Assembly (NCBI GenBank): GCA_958412345.1
Contig: CATYSO010000021.1
Span: 1 to 43,413 of the forward strand
Length of the DNA stretch: 43,413 nt
From: an uncultured Collinsella sp.
GTDB lineage: Bacteria; Actinomycetota; Coriobacteriia; Coriobacteriales; Coriobacteriaceae
Reading direction: 5' to 3'
Numbering within the stretch: the stretch's first letter is position 1; each line of letters opens with the position of its first letter. The position numbers and the translations under genes are program-made. Below are positions 24,130 through 32,355 of the stretch, piece by piece. Below the pieces are notes generated by a model that was given only the letters and a program-made list of their open reading frames with translations, did not search any database and had not been told where the DNA came from.

Positions 24130-24582
24130 ATGGGATTTGTATCTGCCAACCAAGTGACGATCGGGTATGCCGCCGCCTCGCGCGAGGACGCCCTGCATTA
24201 TTTGTCCGAGCAGGCCATCGAGCTCGGCTTTACCGACGATGCTGCTGCTGTAGAGGCGGCCTTCATTGCTCGCGAGAACGAGGCCGAGACGGGCCTTGTC
24301 GCCGGTTTTGCCGTTCCGCATGCCAAGAGCGACGCGATCCATACGCCGGGCGTTGCCGTGCTCAAGCTGGCCGAGCCTGTCGAGTGGCCGAGCTTTGACG
24401 GCGTGCCCGTCGATGTCGCGCTTGCGCTGTACGTGCCCGCCGGCGAAGCTGGAACCACGCATCTGCGCCTGCTTTCCAAGGCTGCCGTGATGCTGATGGA
24501 CGCCGGCTTCCGTGACAAGGTGCGCGCGAGCACCGATCCCGTCGAGATTGCCGAGCTCATCAACGCCGGACTCGAGGGCTAG
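24130..24582 (+). CDS. PTS fructose-type EIIA component
   Basis: This 150-residue soluble protein takes a phosphate from HPr and passes it to EIIBC (18495). The phospho-histidine is H64 in AGFAVPHAKSD, the family's active site. AAGGAAGG precedes the ATG. Having EIIA six genes away from EIIBC but in the same operon frames the cassette: transport at the ends and carbon handling in the middle. The operon ends with a weak terminator. Confidence 0.93.
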   Translation: MGFVSANQVTIGYAAASREDALHYLSEQAIELGFTDDAAAVEAAFIARENEAETGLVAGFAVPHAKSDAIHTPGVAVLKLAEPVEWPSFDGVPVDVALALYVPAGEAGTTHLRLLSKAAVMLMDAGFRDKVRASTDPVEIAELINAGLEG

Positions 24583-24625
24583 AACGGGCTCTCCGTTTCA
24601 TTAATCGATCCTTCTCCAAGGAAAG

Positions 24626-24654
24626 GGGCCGCGACGCTATAGACGTCGCGGCCC
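24626..24654 (+). terminator. Hairpin at the end of the PTS operon, probable terminator
   Basis: A perfect 11-bp G/C stem (24626-24636 with 24644-24654) is followed by TGTCTGCGTTT. The T-run is poor, so it may leak; the family-2 palindrome B lies 20 bp beyond. Confidence 0.6.
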
Positions 24655-24664
24655 TGTCTGCGTT

Positions 24665-24712
24665 TCCCCAGATAAAACCTGCCAAAATAAACCTGTCCCT
24701 TTTTGGCAGGTT
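24665..24712. repeat. GGGACAG palindrome (family 2, copy B)
   Basis: AACCTGCCAAAA (24676-24687) pairs perfectly with TTTTGGCAGGTT (24701-24712); the loop holds CCTGTCCC. Read on minus, the stem is followed by TTATC, so it can end the larE transcript. The larE stop codon uses the element's last bases. Copy C has the same sequence inverted over about 40 bp, and copy D is nearly identical. Confidence 0.85.
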
Positions 24713-25589
24713 ACTGATTCATGTTGCCGTGGATGTAGGGGGTGACCTCGGGGGAGATGTGGCCGCAGCCTAGGTCGCGCAGCGCGGACTCGATAGCGGC
24801 AGGCAGCGGGGTCTTGCCCTTGTCGTCGACGGCGGTACCGCCGAGGGCGGCAATCTTTGCGACATCTGCGGGAGCGGCCTCGATATGCATGCAGCCGCCG
24901 ACGAGGCGTGCGCGGACCTGAGCCAGGTCAAGATCGTGCAGGTAATCCTCGCAGGCGCGGATTAAATCGACCTTCTCGCGCGTAAGCTCCTCGCCCGTGG
25001 GGATGCGCGTGGCCAAGCAGGCGCCTGCCGGCAGGTTCCAGACGGGGTAGCCCCATGCACGCAGCAGCTCGCGCTCCTCGTCTTTGGTAAAGCCGACCTC
25101 CATAAGCGGCGAGCGCACGCCGAGCTCTTCTGCCGCACGCATGCCGGGGCGGTAGTCACCGCGATCGCTTGCATTGCTGCCATCGATGACGGTGGGAAAG
25201 CCCAGCGACTTGGCGTGGTTGACGATGGCGGTGAAGCCGGCGCGCTTGCAGTGGTAGCAGCGGTCGGCATCGTTGCAGGCTACCTGGGGGAGCTGCAGCT
25301 GATCGACCGAAAGATTGAGCACGGGGAGCATAAAATGCGGACCCTCATCGGTTTGTCCGTCAACGGACCGCTCAAACGAAGCCTGTTCGGGCGTGCCGAT
25401 GAGCGGCGTGGTGAGATGGACGAGGAGGGTATTGGTAGGCATGATGCGGGCGCATACGGCGGCCAAAAAGCTGCTGTCAACGCCGCCGGAAAACCCGATA
25501 GCCACGCGCCCGTATGCCAAAAGCAGCTGTTCGAGCGCCGATAGCTTGTCTTGAAGCTCCTCTGCGGGTGCGGTAGTGTCTGAAAACAT
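24711..25589 (-). CDS. larE: ATP-dependent sacrificial sulfur transferase LarE
   Basis: LarE is a PP-loop protein of 292 residues. In Lactiplantibacillus it activates the carboxylates of a nicotinate-derived dinucleotide with ATP and donates sulfur, building the nickel-pincer cofactor of lactate racemase. The P-loop is SGGVDS (34-39). CYHCK is at 111-115. The cysteine whose sulfur is given up in the sacrificial type is seen as C191 in PAGACLATR. AAGGA precedes the ATG. No larA, larB or larC is in this window, so the cofactor partners must be elsewhere or this copy has another sulfur acceptor. Its stop codon (24711-24713) is formed at the edge of a family-2 palindrome. Confidence 0.9.
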   Translation of the reverse strand: MFSDTTAPAEELQDKLSALEQLLLAYGRVAIGFSGGVDSSFLAAVCARIMPTNTLLVHLTTPLIGTPEQASFERSVDGQTDEGPHFMLPVLNLSVDQLQLPQVACNDADRCYHCKRAGFTAIVNHAKSLGFPTVIDGSNASDRGDYRPGMRAAEELGVRSPLMEVGFTKDEERELLRAWGYPVWNLPAGACLATRIPTGEELTREKVDLIRACEDYLHDLDLAQVRARLVGGCMHIEAAPADVAKIAALGGTAVDDKGKTPLPAAIESALRDLGCGHISPEVTPYIHGNMNQ

Positions 25590-25685
25590 GAATCAATCCT
25601 TACCAATATGTACTCGGTCGAAAACTATAATCCTACTGGACTGCTTGTCATAAGACTTCTATCTATGTAACGAAAGTGCAATATG

Positions 25686-25702
25686 GTATATACGTTATAT
25701 AC
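25686..25702. promoter_or_regulatory. Palindrome in the larE-HAD divergent spacer
   Basis: GTATATA-CGT-TATATAC is a perfect 17-bp palindrome about 60 bp before the HAD start and 100 bp before the larE start. It includes TATA-type -10 sequences on both strands, so it may be a divergent promoter core or an operator. Confidence 0.4.
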
Positions 25703-25762
25703 AAGTTGCCAAATGCGGTAGAGTTGCGGCAATGCGACAGCGAGATTCGATGGGGGACCGAT

Positions 25763-26413
25763 ATGATCAAGGCTGTTATTTTTGACATGGACGGGACGCT
25801 GGTCGATACCGAGCGTCTGGGCATCAAGGCATGGAAAGCGCCCGCTGCTGAGCTGGGTGTCGCGATTGATGACACGCTGATTCATCAGTTTATCGGTCGC
25901 ACGCTGCCCGATGTCATGGACATCCTTGAGGCACATTACGGCAGTAGGGAAACCGCTGAGGCGATCTATCATCGTCACAAGGAGATTCGCGACGAGATGG
26001 TCAAGACCGACCTGGAGCTTAAGGCCGGCGCCGCCGAGTGCATAGACGAGCTGCTGGCTGCGGGCTATCACGTGGGCCTTGCGACGTCATCGCGCCATGT
26101 CACGGCAGAACGCAACCTTAAGATGGTCGGCCTCTTTGACAAGTTTGAAACGGTGACCTGCGGCGAGGACGTCGTGCACGGCAAGCCCGACCCCGAGATG
26201 TATCTGCTTGCCTGCGAGCGCGCGGGCTTTGCTCCCGAGGAATGTGCCGTGGTCGAGGATTCGCGCAACGGCTGCGTCTCGGGCATTACGGCTGGCTGCC
26301 ACGTCTTTGCTGTCCCCGATATCGTGCCGCTTCCGCAGGACGTGGTGGACGGCTGCGAGGCGGTGCTCGATACGCTATTCGATCTGACGGCGGCGGTCAA
26401 GGCCGTGCGCTAG
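25763..26413 (+). CDS. HAD-family hydrolase, beta-phosphoglucomutase-like
   Basis: This 216-residue HAD superfamily protein has a helical cap typical of the phosphoglucomutase/phosphatase subgroup. Motif I is FDMDGTLVDT (D8 nucleophile, D10 acid/base). Motif II is the serine in ATSSRHVT, motif III the lysine in GKPDPEMYL, and motif IV VVEDSRNG. These are all the residues for phosphoryl transfer. The target is a small phosphorylated metabolite that cannot be named; a beta-phosphoglucomutase needs an extra acid/base context that I cannot confirm. GGGGG lies 7 nt before the ATG at 25763. It is divergent from larE. Confidence 0.9.
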   Translation: MIKAVIFDMDGTLVDTERLGIKAWKAPAAELGVAIDDTLIHQFIGRTLPDVMDILEAHYGSRETAEAIYHRHKEIRDEMVKTDLELKAGAAECIDELLAAGYHVGLATSSRHVTAERNLKMVGLFDKFETVTCGEDVVHGKPDPEMYLLACERAGFAPEECAVVEDSRNGCVSGITAGCHVFAVPDIVPLPQDVVDGCEAVLDTLFDLTAAVKAVR

Positions 26414-26452
26414 ACAATTGCGGCGTTGAAACGAGCAATTGCTTACGTTTGC

Positions 26453-26500
26453 GCTTAAACAAAAGGGGTCCGGCAATGGTCGGGCCTCTTTTGCTTAAGC
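26453..26500. terminator. Bidirectional terminator between HAD and LacI genes
   Basis: Twenty-base arms (26453-26472 and 26481-26500) pair with G-U pairs and about one mismatch. A-runs and T-runs flank the G/C core, so it can stop transcripts from both convergent genes. Confidence 0.8.
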
Positions 26501-26526
26501 GGCGACTTAGCATACTTGAGGGCGTG

Positions 26527-27639
26527 CTATAGATATGCACCGAGGTTGATGGCCGTGGCGTCGGTCTGGCTGCTTGCCTGGGTGCTGGCGCGTTCCAGCA
26601 GGAACGGCCGCACGAGTTCTTGGCGGTTGATGTCCTCGATGGCCGTGACCGCGGTGACGGTGCGCGCGGCGGAGCCGATGCGGACGCGTTTGGTCTTGGC
26701 GGCGGGCTTGTTCTCGATCTGCTCCATCAGCAACTGAACGCCCTTGCGGCCAATCTCGTAGCCCGGAGGCGCTACTGTGGTCAGTGGGACCGACCCGCTC
26801 CAGGCGAGCGGATTGCCGTCGCAGCCTGCCACGCGGACCTGCTCAGGGACGGAGATGCCTTTATCGACCAGCGCTGAGATGACGCCCGAGGCCAGTACGT
26901 CGGTGAGGCCGATGACAAAATCGGGGCGCTCGTCGCCGGAACGCTCGGCGATTTGGGCACCGATGCTGTAGCCGTCGGCTGCGGTATTCCACTCTCCAGC
27001 GTCAATGACCTCAATTTTGATATCGGGATGCAGGGCGAGGGCCTTGTGGATGCCAAGTACGCGCAGGGTGAGCTGCATAAATGCCGCTCTGCCCACAACG
27101 GTGATATGGCGTGCGCCACGAGCAACGGCGAGCTCGGCGATAATGCGCCCCTGCGCCTCGTTGTCGGCGGCTACGTAATAACCGGGTTCGGAACAGTGGA
27201 TGTCCAGATGGACAATCGGCACGGGCATCTTGGTCATAGCGGGGTGCCAGTCGGGGGACGCCATGGGCTGAACCATGACGCCGGACATCTGCGTGCCCAT
27301 AAAGTAGCGCAGGTAATGGTCCTGGAGAATGCCGTCGTTATCGGCGTTGGCGATGAGCAAGTCATAGCCGTGCTTGCGTGCCTCGTTGTGGGCACCGCTG
27401 GCAATCTGGAGCGAAAAGCCGTGATCGAGACGGGGGAGGACCAGGCCAAAGGACTTGGTGGTGCCGCCGGCCAGCTGGCGAGCGCTTTGGTTGGGCAGGT
27501 AGCCCAAGCGATTGATGGTCTCGTTGATGAGCTTGAGGGTCTCGGGGCGCAGCTTTTCGGGATGGTTGAGCGCGTTGGAAACCGTGCCCAACGAAACCCC
27601 GGCCTCGCGCGCGACGTCGCTGATTTTTACCTTTGCCAT
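26527..27639 (-). CDS. LacI-family transcriptional regulator
   Basis: This 370-residue LacI-type regulator has the helix-turn-helix at about 5-25 (ISDVAREAGVSLGTVSNAL) and a hinge with the LPNQSARQLAGG region. A ligand-binding domain follows (KSFGLVLPRLDHGFSLQIASG; GVMVQPMASPDW; IGLTDVLASGVISAL; VAGCDGNPLAW). The ATG at 27639 has AAGGGG 5 nt upstream; the frame is open far upstream, but that part is non-coding shadow. It is about 25 residues longer than typical at the C-terminus. No sugar operon is directly attached, so the targets are unknown. Its promoter side faces the repeat-rich glmS upstream region. Confidence 0.92.
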   Translation of the reverse strand: MAKVKISDVAREAGVSLGTVSNALNHPEKLRPETLKLINETINRLGYLPNQSARQLAGGTTKSFGLVLPRLDHGFSLQIASGAHNEARKHGYDLLIANADNDGILQDHYLRYFMGTQMSGVMVQPMASPDWHPAMTKMPVPIVHLDIHCSEPGYYVAADNEAQGRIIAELAVARGARHITVVGRAAFMQLTLRVLGIHKALALHPDIKIEVIDAGEWNTAADGYSIGAQIAERSGDERPDFVIGLTDVLASGVISALVDKGISVPEQVRVAGCDGNPLAWSGSVPLTTVAPPGYEIGRKGVQLLMEQIENKPAAKTKRVRIGSAARTVTAVTAIEDINRQELVRPFLLERASTQASSQTDATAINLGAYL

Positions 27640-27703
27640 AGCGGCCCCTTTGATGCGTTTCAAGTACAAGCCAGATTGTAGCATCGCCCGCCCCCAGGGT
27701 GTC

Positions 27704-27757
27704 AAAACCTGCCAATTAGGGACAGGTTTATTTTGGCAGGTTTTATCTGGGGAAACG
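27704..27757. repeat. GGGACAG palindrome (family 2, copy C, inverted relative to B and D)
   Basis: AACCTGCCAA (27706-27715) pairs with TTGGCAGGTT (27733-27742), with AATTAGGGACAGG in the loop. Its reverse complement shares about 40 bases with copy B, including the flank CGTTTCCCCAGATAA. It lies about 65 bp upstream of the LacI gene start, not at a gene end. Confidence 0.85.
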
Positions 27758-27773
27758 CCGTTGCCAGCGCGAT

Positions 27774-28039
27774 CACCACGAAGGGGACGGGCACCTTTGT
27801 GGTGGTTTGAGCTGCCCGGGCCTTCAATTGTCTCGGTCTGTAACATCTGGACGGCAAAACCGGCTCTACCTGTTACAGATCGAGACATAGTGCGGGGGCC
27901 GAACCGCAATGTCTTGATCTGTAACGCTAAGCCGGCTTCCGGAGTCCCAAATGTTACAGATCGAGGTCTTTCGCCGGGACAGAGCGCCGCCCCGGTCCAA
28001 ACCACCACAAAGGTGCCTGTCCCCATTGTGGTGGTTTGG
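27774..28039. repeat. Composite palindromic element with two inner hairpins (family 2, copies E-left and E-right)
   Basis: The outer arms (27774-27810 and 27997-28039) are inverted copies of each other. Each is itself a hairpin with GGGGACrGGCACC in the loop: the right arm pairs CCAAACCACCACAA with TTGTGGTGGTTTGG. Between them are four 15-nt units in alternating orientation (27830-27844, 27872-27886, 27911-27925, 27953-27967) of the type GTTACAGATCGAGAC, forming two successive hairpins. No open frame is present. Confidence 0.8.
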
Positions 28040-28063
28040 ACCGGCTGGACGTGTGTGCATCGG

Positions 28064-28096
28064 GTGGTATCTAAGTTGAGATACCACTTCTGGTAT
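28064..28096. promoter_or_regulatory. Operator-like cluster upstream of the glmS promoter
   Basis: GTGGTATCT (28064-28072) and AGATACCAC (28079-28087) are a perfect 9-bp inverted repeat with a 6-bp spacer. A third TGGTAT follows at 28091-28096. The half-site resembles those of HutC-type GntR regulators of amino-sugar genes, but the spacing is wider. It lies 20-50 bp upstream of the -10 box. Confidence 0.5.
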
Positions 28097-28117
28097 ATCA
28101 GCTTGCGTTTGCGTGAG

Positions 28118-28123
28118 TACAAT
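28118..28123 (+). promoter_or_regulatory. Candidate -10 box (TACAAT) for glmS
   Basis: TACAAT lies 75 bp before the ATG. No clear -35 at the usual spacing is seen, so an activator or an extended contact may be needed. Confidence 0.45.
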
Positions 28124-28197
28124 ACTCGAACGTTATACGTCTCAGCGCCCCCTGTGCGTGGACGTCTTGCAGTCACGCGAACGAAGGGATTTATCCT

Positions 28198-30045
<1,848 letters not shown>

Positions 30046-30070
30046 CTAATATTCCGCCGTCCTAACGACC

Positions 30071-30106
30071 AAGGCCCGGCTCCGCATCAAGACGGAGTCG
30101 GGCCTT
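30071..30106 (+). terminator. Terminator after glmS
   Basis: A 14-bp stem with one G-U pair (30071-30084 with 30093-30106) ends in CTTGTTG. The sequence just before it (TTCCGCCGTCCTAACGA) resembles the start of the TAAC hairpin of family 1 copy 2, but does not fold as well. Confidence 0.75.
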
Positions 30107-30116
30107 GTTGCATTTG

Positions 30117-30162
30117 CCCAGATAAAACCTGCCAAGATGAACCTGTCCCTTTTTGGCAGGTT
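30117..30162. repeat. GGGACAG palindrome (family 2, copy D)
   Basis: AACCTGCCAA (30127-30136) pairs with TTTTGGCAGGTT with one G-T mismatch; CCTGTCCC is in the loop. It matches copy B almost base for base and ends at the same point relative to the stop codon of a minus-strand gene. Read on minus it forms a stem followed by TTATC, so it could terminate the GntR transcript. Confidence 0.85.
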
Positions 30163-30862
30163 AGCGGAGCTTGCTGGTCTCGAAGTACTCGGGGAACTGA
30201 TCCAGAACCTCGGTTTGGTTGCGGAACATCATATGCAGGTGCTTGCTGACTAAAAAGCTCGCTTCGATGGGGTCGCGACCGGCGATGGCGCGGCGAATCT
30301 GCTTGTGCTCGTTCACGATGTCCTGATTGTCGAGAACCTGCGTGGCGGCGCGCAGCCAGCGGAAGCGCTCCAGGTCGGCATTGGTCTCCTCGAGCCACGA
30401 CCACACGGTGCTGCGGCATGCGATGCTAAAAATCATGTGATGCATGAGGTTGTCGCTCAAAAAGAAGCCGATGCGATCCTCTTCGGCCATGGCCTTTTCC
30501 TGCAGTGCGATGGCGCGGTCGAGCTGCTCGATGCCTGCCGAGGTGGCACGGGCGCAGCACTCCACAATTACCTGCTTTTCCAGGTGCTCGCGGATGTAGC
30601 AGGCACTCTCGGCAAGGGTGAGATTGATGGGTGAGACGTAGGTACCGCTCTGGGGCACGGTGCGCACCAGGCCCTCTTGTGCCAGACGCACCAGTGCCTC
30701 GCGCACAGGGGTGCGCCCCATATCTAGGTCGTCGCAAAGCTGCTTGACGCCTAGCTTTTCGCCCGGCTTGTAGTCAAGGTAGACGATTTTGCGTCGAATG
30801 GTGTGGTAGGACTGGTCTTGTAGGCTTGTTTCTTGCTCGCCGACGTGCATCGATTCTTCCAT
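30161..30862 (-). CDS. GntR-family regulator, FCD (FadR) subfamily
   Basis: This 233-residue regulator has an N-terminal winged helix-turn-helix (LQDQSYHTIRRKIVYLDYKPG...MGRTPVREALVRLAQEGLV) and an all-helical C-terminal FCD ligand domain. The FCD metal-type residues are visible: DNLMHHMIF, NEHKQIRRAI and SKHLHMMF. ATG 30862 is chosen because GAGG lies 4-5 nt before it; an ATG at 30892 has no ribosome site. It is divergent from the YeiH-type exporter gene and may control it. FCD proteins usually sense organic acids or sugar acids. Its stop codon (30161-30163) is made at the edge of palindrome D. Confidence 0.9.
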   Translation of the reverse strand: MEESMHVGEQETSLQDQSYHTIRRKIVYLDYKPGEKLGVKQLCDDLDMGRTPVREALVRLAQEGLVRTVPQSGTYVSPINLTLAESACYIREHLEKQVIVECCARATSAGIEQLDRAIALQEKAMAEEDRIGFFLSDNLMHHMIFSIACRSTVWSWLEETNADLERFRWLRAATQVLDNQDIVNEHKQIRRAIAGRDPIEASFLVSKHLHMMFRNQTEVLDQFPEYFETSKLR

Positions 30863-31055
30863 AGTGCCTCGCAACCGTTCTATCAAACTCATATGTCAGT
30901 TGTTTATTATGCCGCGAATCAGCTCTCCGCGGTGAGTAATTCGACTGTCGCCCGAGAACTATTGCGGCATCTTAGTCTTTGTTTGCGCGAGACTGTGCTC
31001 GATGTTGCCGTATCATAAGCCGTCGCAAACGTGAAATAGAAAGAAGGAATCCCAT

Positions 31056-32090
31056 ATGCAACTGGCGAATATCGTACGCGAGCGCTGGAAGGGCGTCTTG
31101 TTCTGCCTGATCATCGCTATCCCCGCGACGTTGCTCGGCAAACAGATTGAGGTGGTCGGCGGGCCGGTATTTGCCATCCTCTTTGGCATGGTCCTGGCGC
31201 TTGTTTTTCCCAAGAATCGCCGCGAACAGCTCGCCGCCGGTGTCACCTATACGTCTAAAAAAGTCTTGCAGTACGCGGTTATCCTGCTTGGCTTTGGCAT
31301 GAACCTCTCCCAGATTCTGTCCAAGGGCGCCCAGTCGCTGCCGATTATCGTGGCGACGATCTCGACCTCGCTTGTCATCGCCTTTGTGCTCTGCCGCGTC
31401 ATGAACGTGCCGGGCAAGATCGCGACGCTTGTGGGTGTGGGTTCGTCGATTTGCGGCGGTTCTGCCATCGCCGCGACCGCACCCGTCATCGATGCCGACG
31501 ATCGAGAGATTGCCCAGGCCATTTCGGTCATCTTCCTGTTTAACGTTATCGCGGCGCTCGTGTTTCCAACGCTCGGCGGTATGCTCGGGCTGACCAACGA
31601 GGGCTTTGGCCTGTTTGCCGGCACCGCCATCAACGACACCTCGTCCGTAACGGCTGCGGCGAGCGCTTGGGACAGCATGCATCCCGGCGCCAATGTGCTC
31701 GAGAGCGCCACGGTGGTCAAGCTCACCAGGACACTGGCCATTATTCCCATCACGTTGGTCCTCGCATGCTGGCAGATGCATCTGGCGCGCAAGGCCGGCG
31801 GCGACGCCAAAAGCACGTTCTCGTTGAAACGCGCGTTTCCCATGTTTGTGCTGTTCTTTGTGCTGGCGAGCGTAATCACCACGGTGCTTCAGCTTCCCGT
31901 GTCCATCACGGCGCCCATCAAGGAGCTGTCGAAGTTTTTTATCGTGATGGCCATGGCGGCTATTGGCTTTAATACCGATATCGTCGAGCTGGTCAAAAAG
32001 GGCGGCAAGCCCATCGCGCTGGGCTTTTGCTGCTGGATTGGCATTGCGTGCATGAGTTTGGGAATGCAGCACGTGCTGGGAATCTGGTAG
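31056..32090 (+). CDS. Putative sulfate exporter family membrane protein (YeiH/UPF0324)
   Basis: This 344-residue membrane protein has about ten hydrophobic helices and belongs to the YeiH (conserved hypothetical 698/UPF0324) family. Family landmarks are LGFGMNLSQIL, the glycine-rich VGVGSSICGGSAIAA loop, and FAGTAINDTSSVTAA. Database names call it a sulfate exporter, but real substrates are poorly tested. GAAGGA precedes the ATG. It is divergent from the GntR gene, which likely regulates it. A long hairpin pair follows it at 32143-32230. Confidence 0.88.
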   Translation: MQLANIVRERWKGVLFCLIIAIPATLLGKQIEVVGGPVFAILFGMVLALVFPKNRREQLAAGVTYTSKKVLQYAVILLGFGMNLSQILSKGAQSLPIIVATISTSLVIAFVLCRVMNVPGKIATLVGVGSSICGGSAIAATAPVIDADDREIAQAISVIFLFNVIAALVFPTLGGMLGLTNEGFGLFAGTAINDTSSVTAAASAWDSMHPGANVLESATVVKLTRTLAIIPITLVLACWQMHLARKAGGDAKSTFSLKRAFPMFVLFFVLASVITTVLQLPVSITAPIKELSKFFIVMAMAAIGFNTDIVELVKKGGKPIALGFCCWIGIACMSLGMQHVLGIW

Positions 32091-32142
32091 AGGAGTAGCT
32101 TATTTGCGTGCTGGTTGCTGGTGGGCGCAAGCTTGCGGTGGA

Positions 32143-32230
32143 GCGATAGGAGCTCTTGCGGGTATGGCTTGTCCGCAGGTTTATAAGTCCCGAAGAGCTC
32201 TTATCGCCCCGCCAGGATGGCGATGCGGGG
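32143..32230 (+). other. Two consecutive hairpins after the YeiH-type gene
   Basis: Hairpin one has a 15-bp stem with one G-U or mismatch pair (32143-32157 with 32193-32207), extended by CGGG/CCCG across a one-base bulge, and a 26-nt loop. Hairpin two follows at once: CCCCGC (32207-32212) with GCGGGG (32225-32230). There is no T-run, so it is not a normal terminator. It could be a stable 3' end, a leader element of the next gene, or a repeat unit. Confidence 0.55.
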
Positions 32231-32355
32231 CAACACCTATACTCGCAGGACGGCGCTTTCTGCCCTATAGTGTTTGGTGAGCAATATCGTTCAATTTTGA
32301 AACACTTGAGATGCCAAGCCACAGATAAGGGTCGTGGCTGGAGACGGGGCGAACC

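Larger units (their letters stand above)
27640..28197. other. 558-bp gene-free region packed with palindromes upstream of glmS
   Basis: No gene is supported. It holds family-2 copy C (27704-27757), a 266-bp composite inverted-repeat element (27774-28039), a TGGTAT/ATACCA operator-like cluster (28064-28096), and the glmS -10 box (28118-28123). Short open frames here are shadows of the palindromes. Confidence 0.75.

Noticed and set aside
28081..28197. glmS ribozyme in the glmS leader
   Set aside because: The gene is glmS, but I could not find the conserved core or pseudoknot of the ribozyme in the short leader; the visible palindromes lie upstream of the likely promoter.
32128..32207. A degenerate tRNA in the spacer after the YeiH-type gene
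   Set aside because: GGTTTATAAGTCCCG resembles a T-arm, but no acceptor stem, anticodon arm or CCA context fits. The long 15-bp stem explains the region better.
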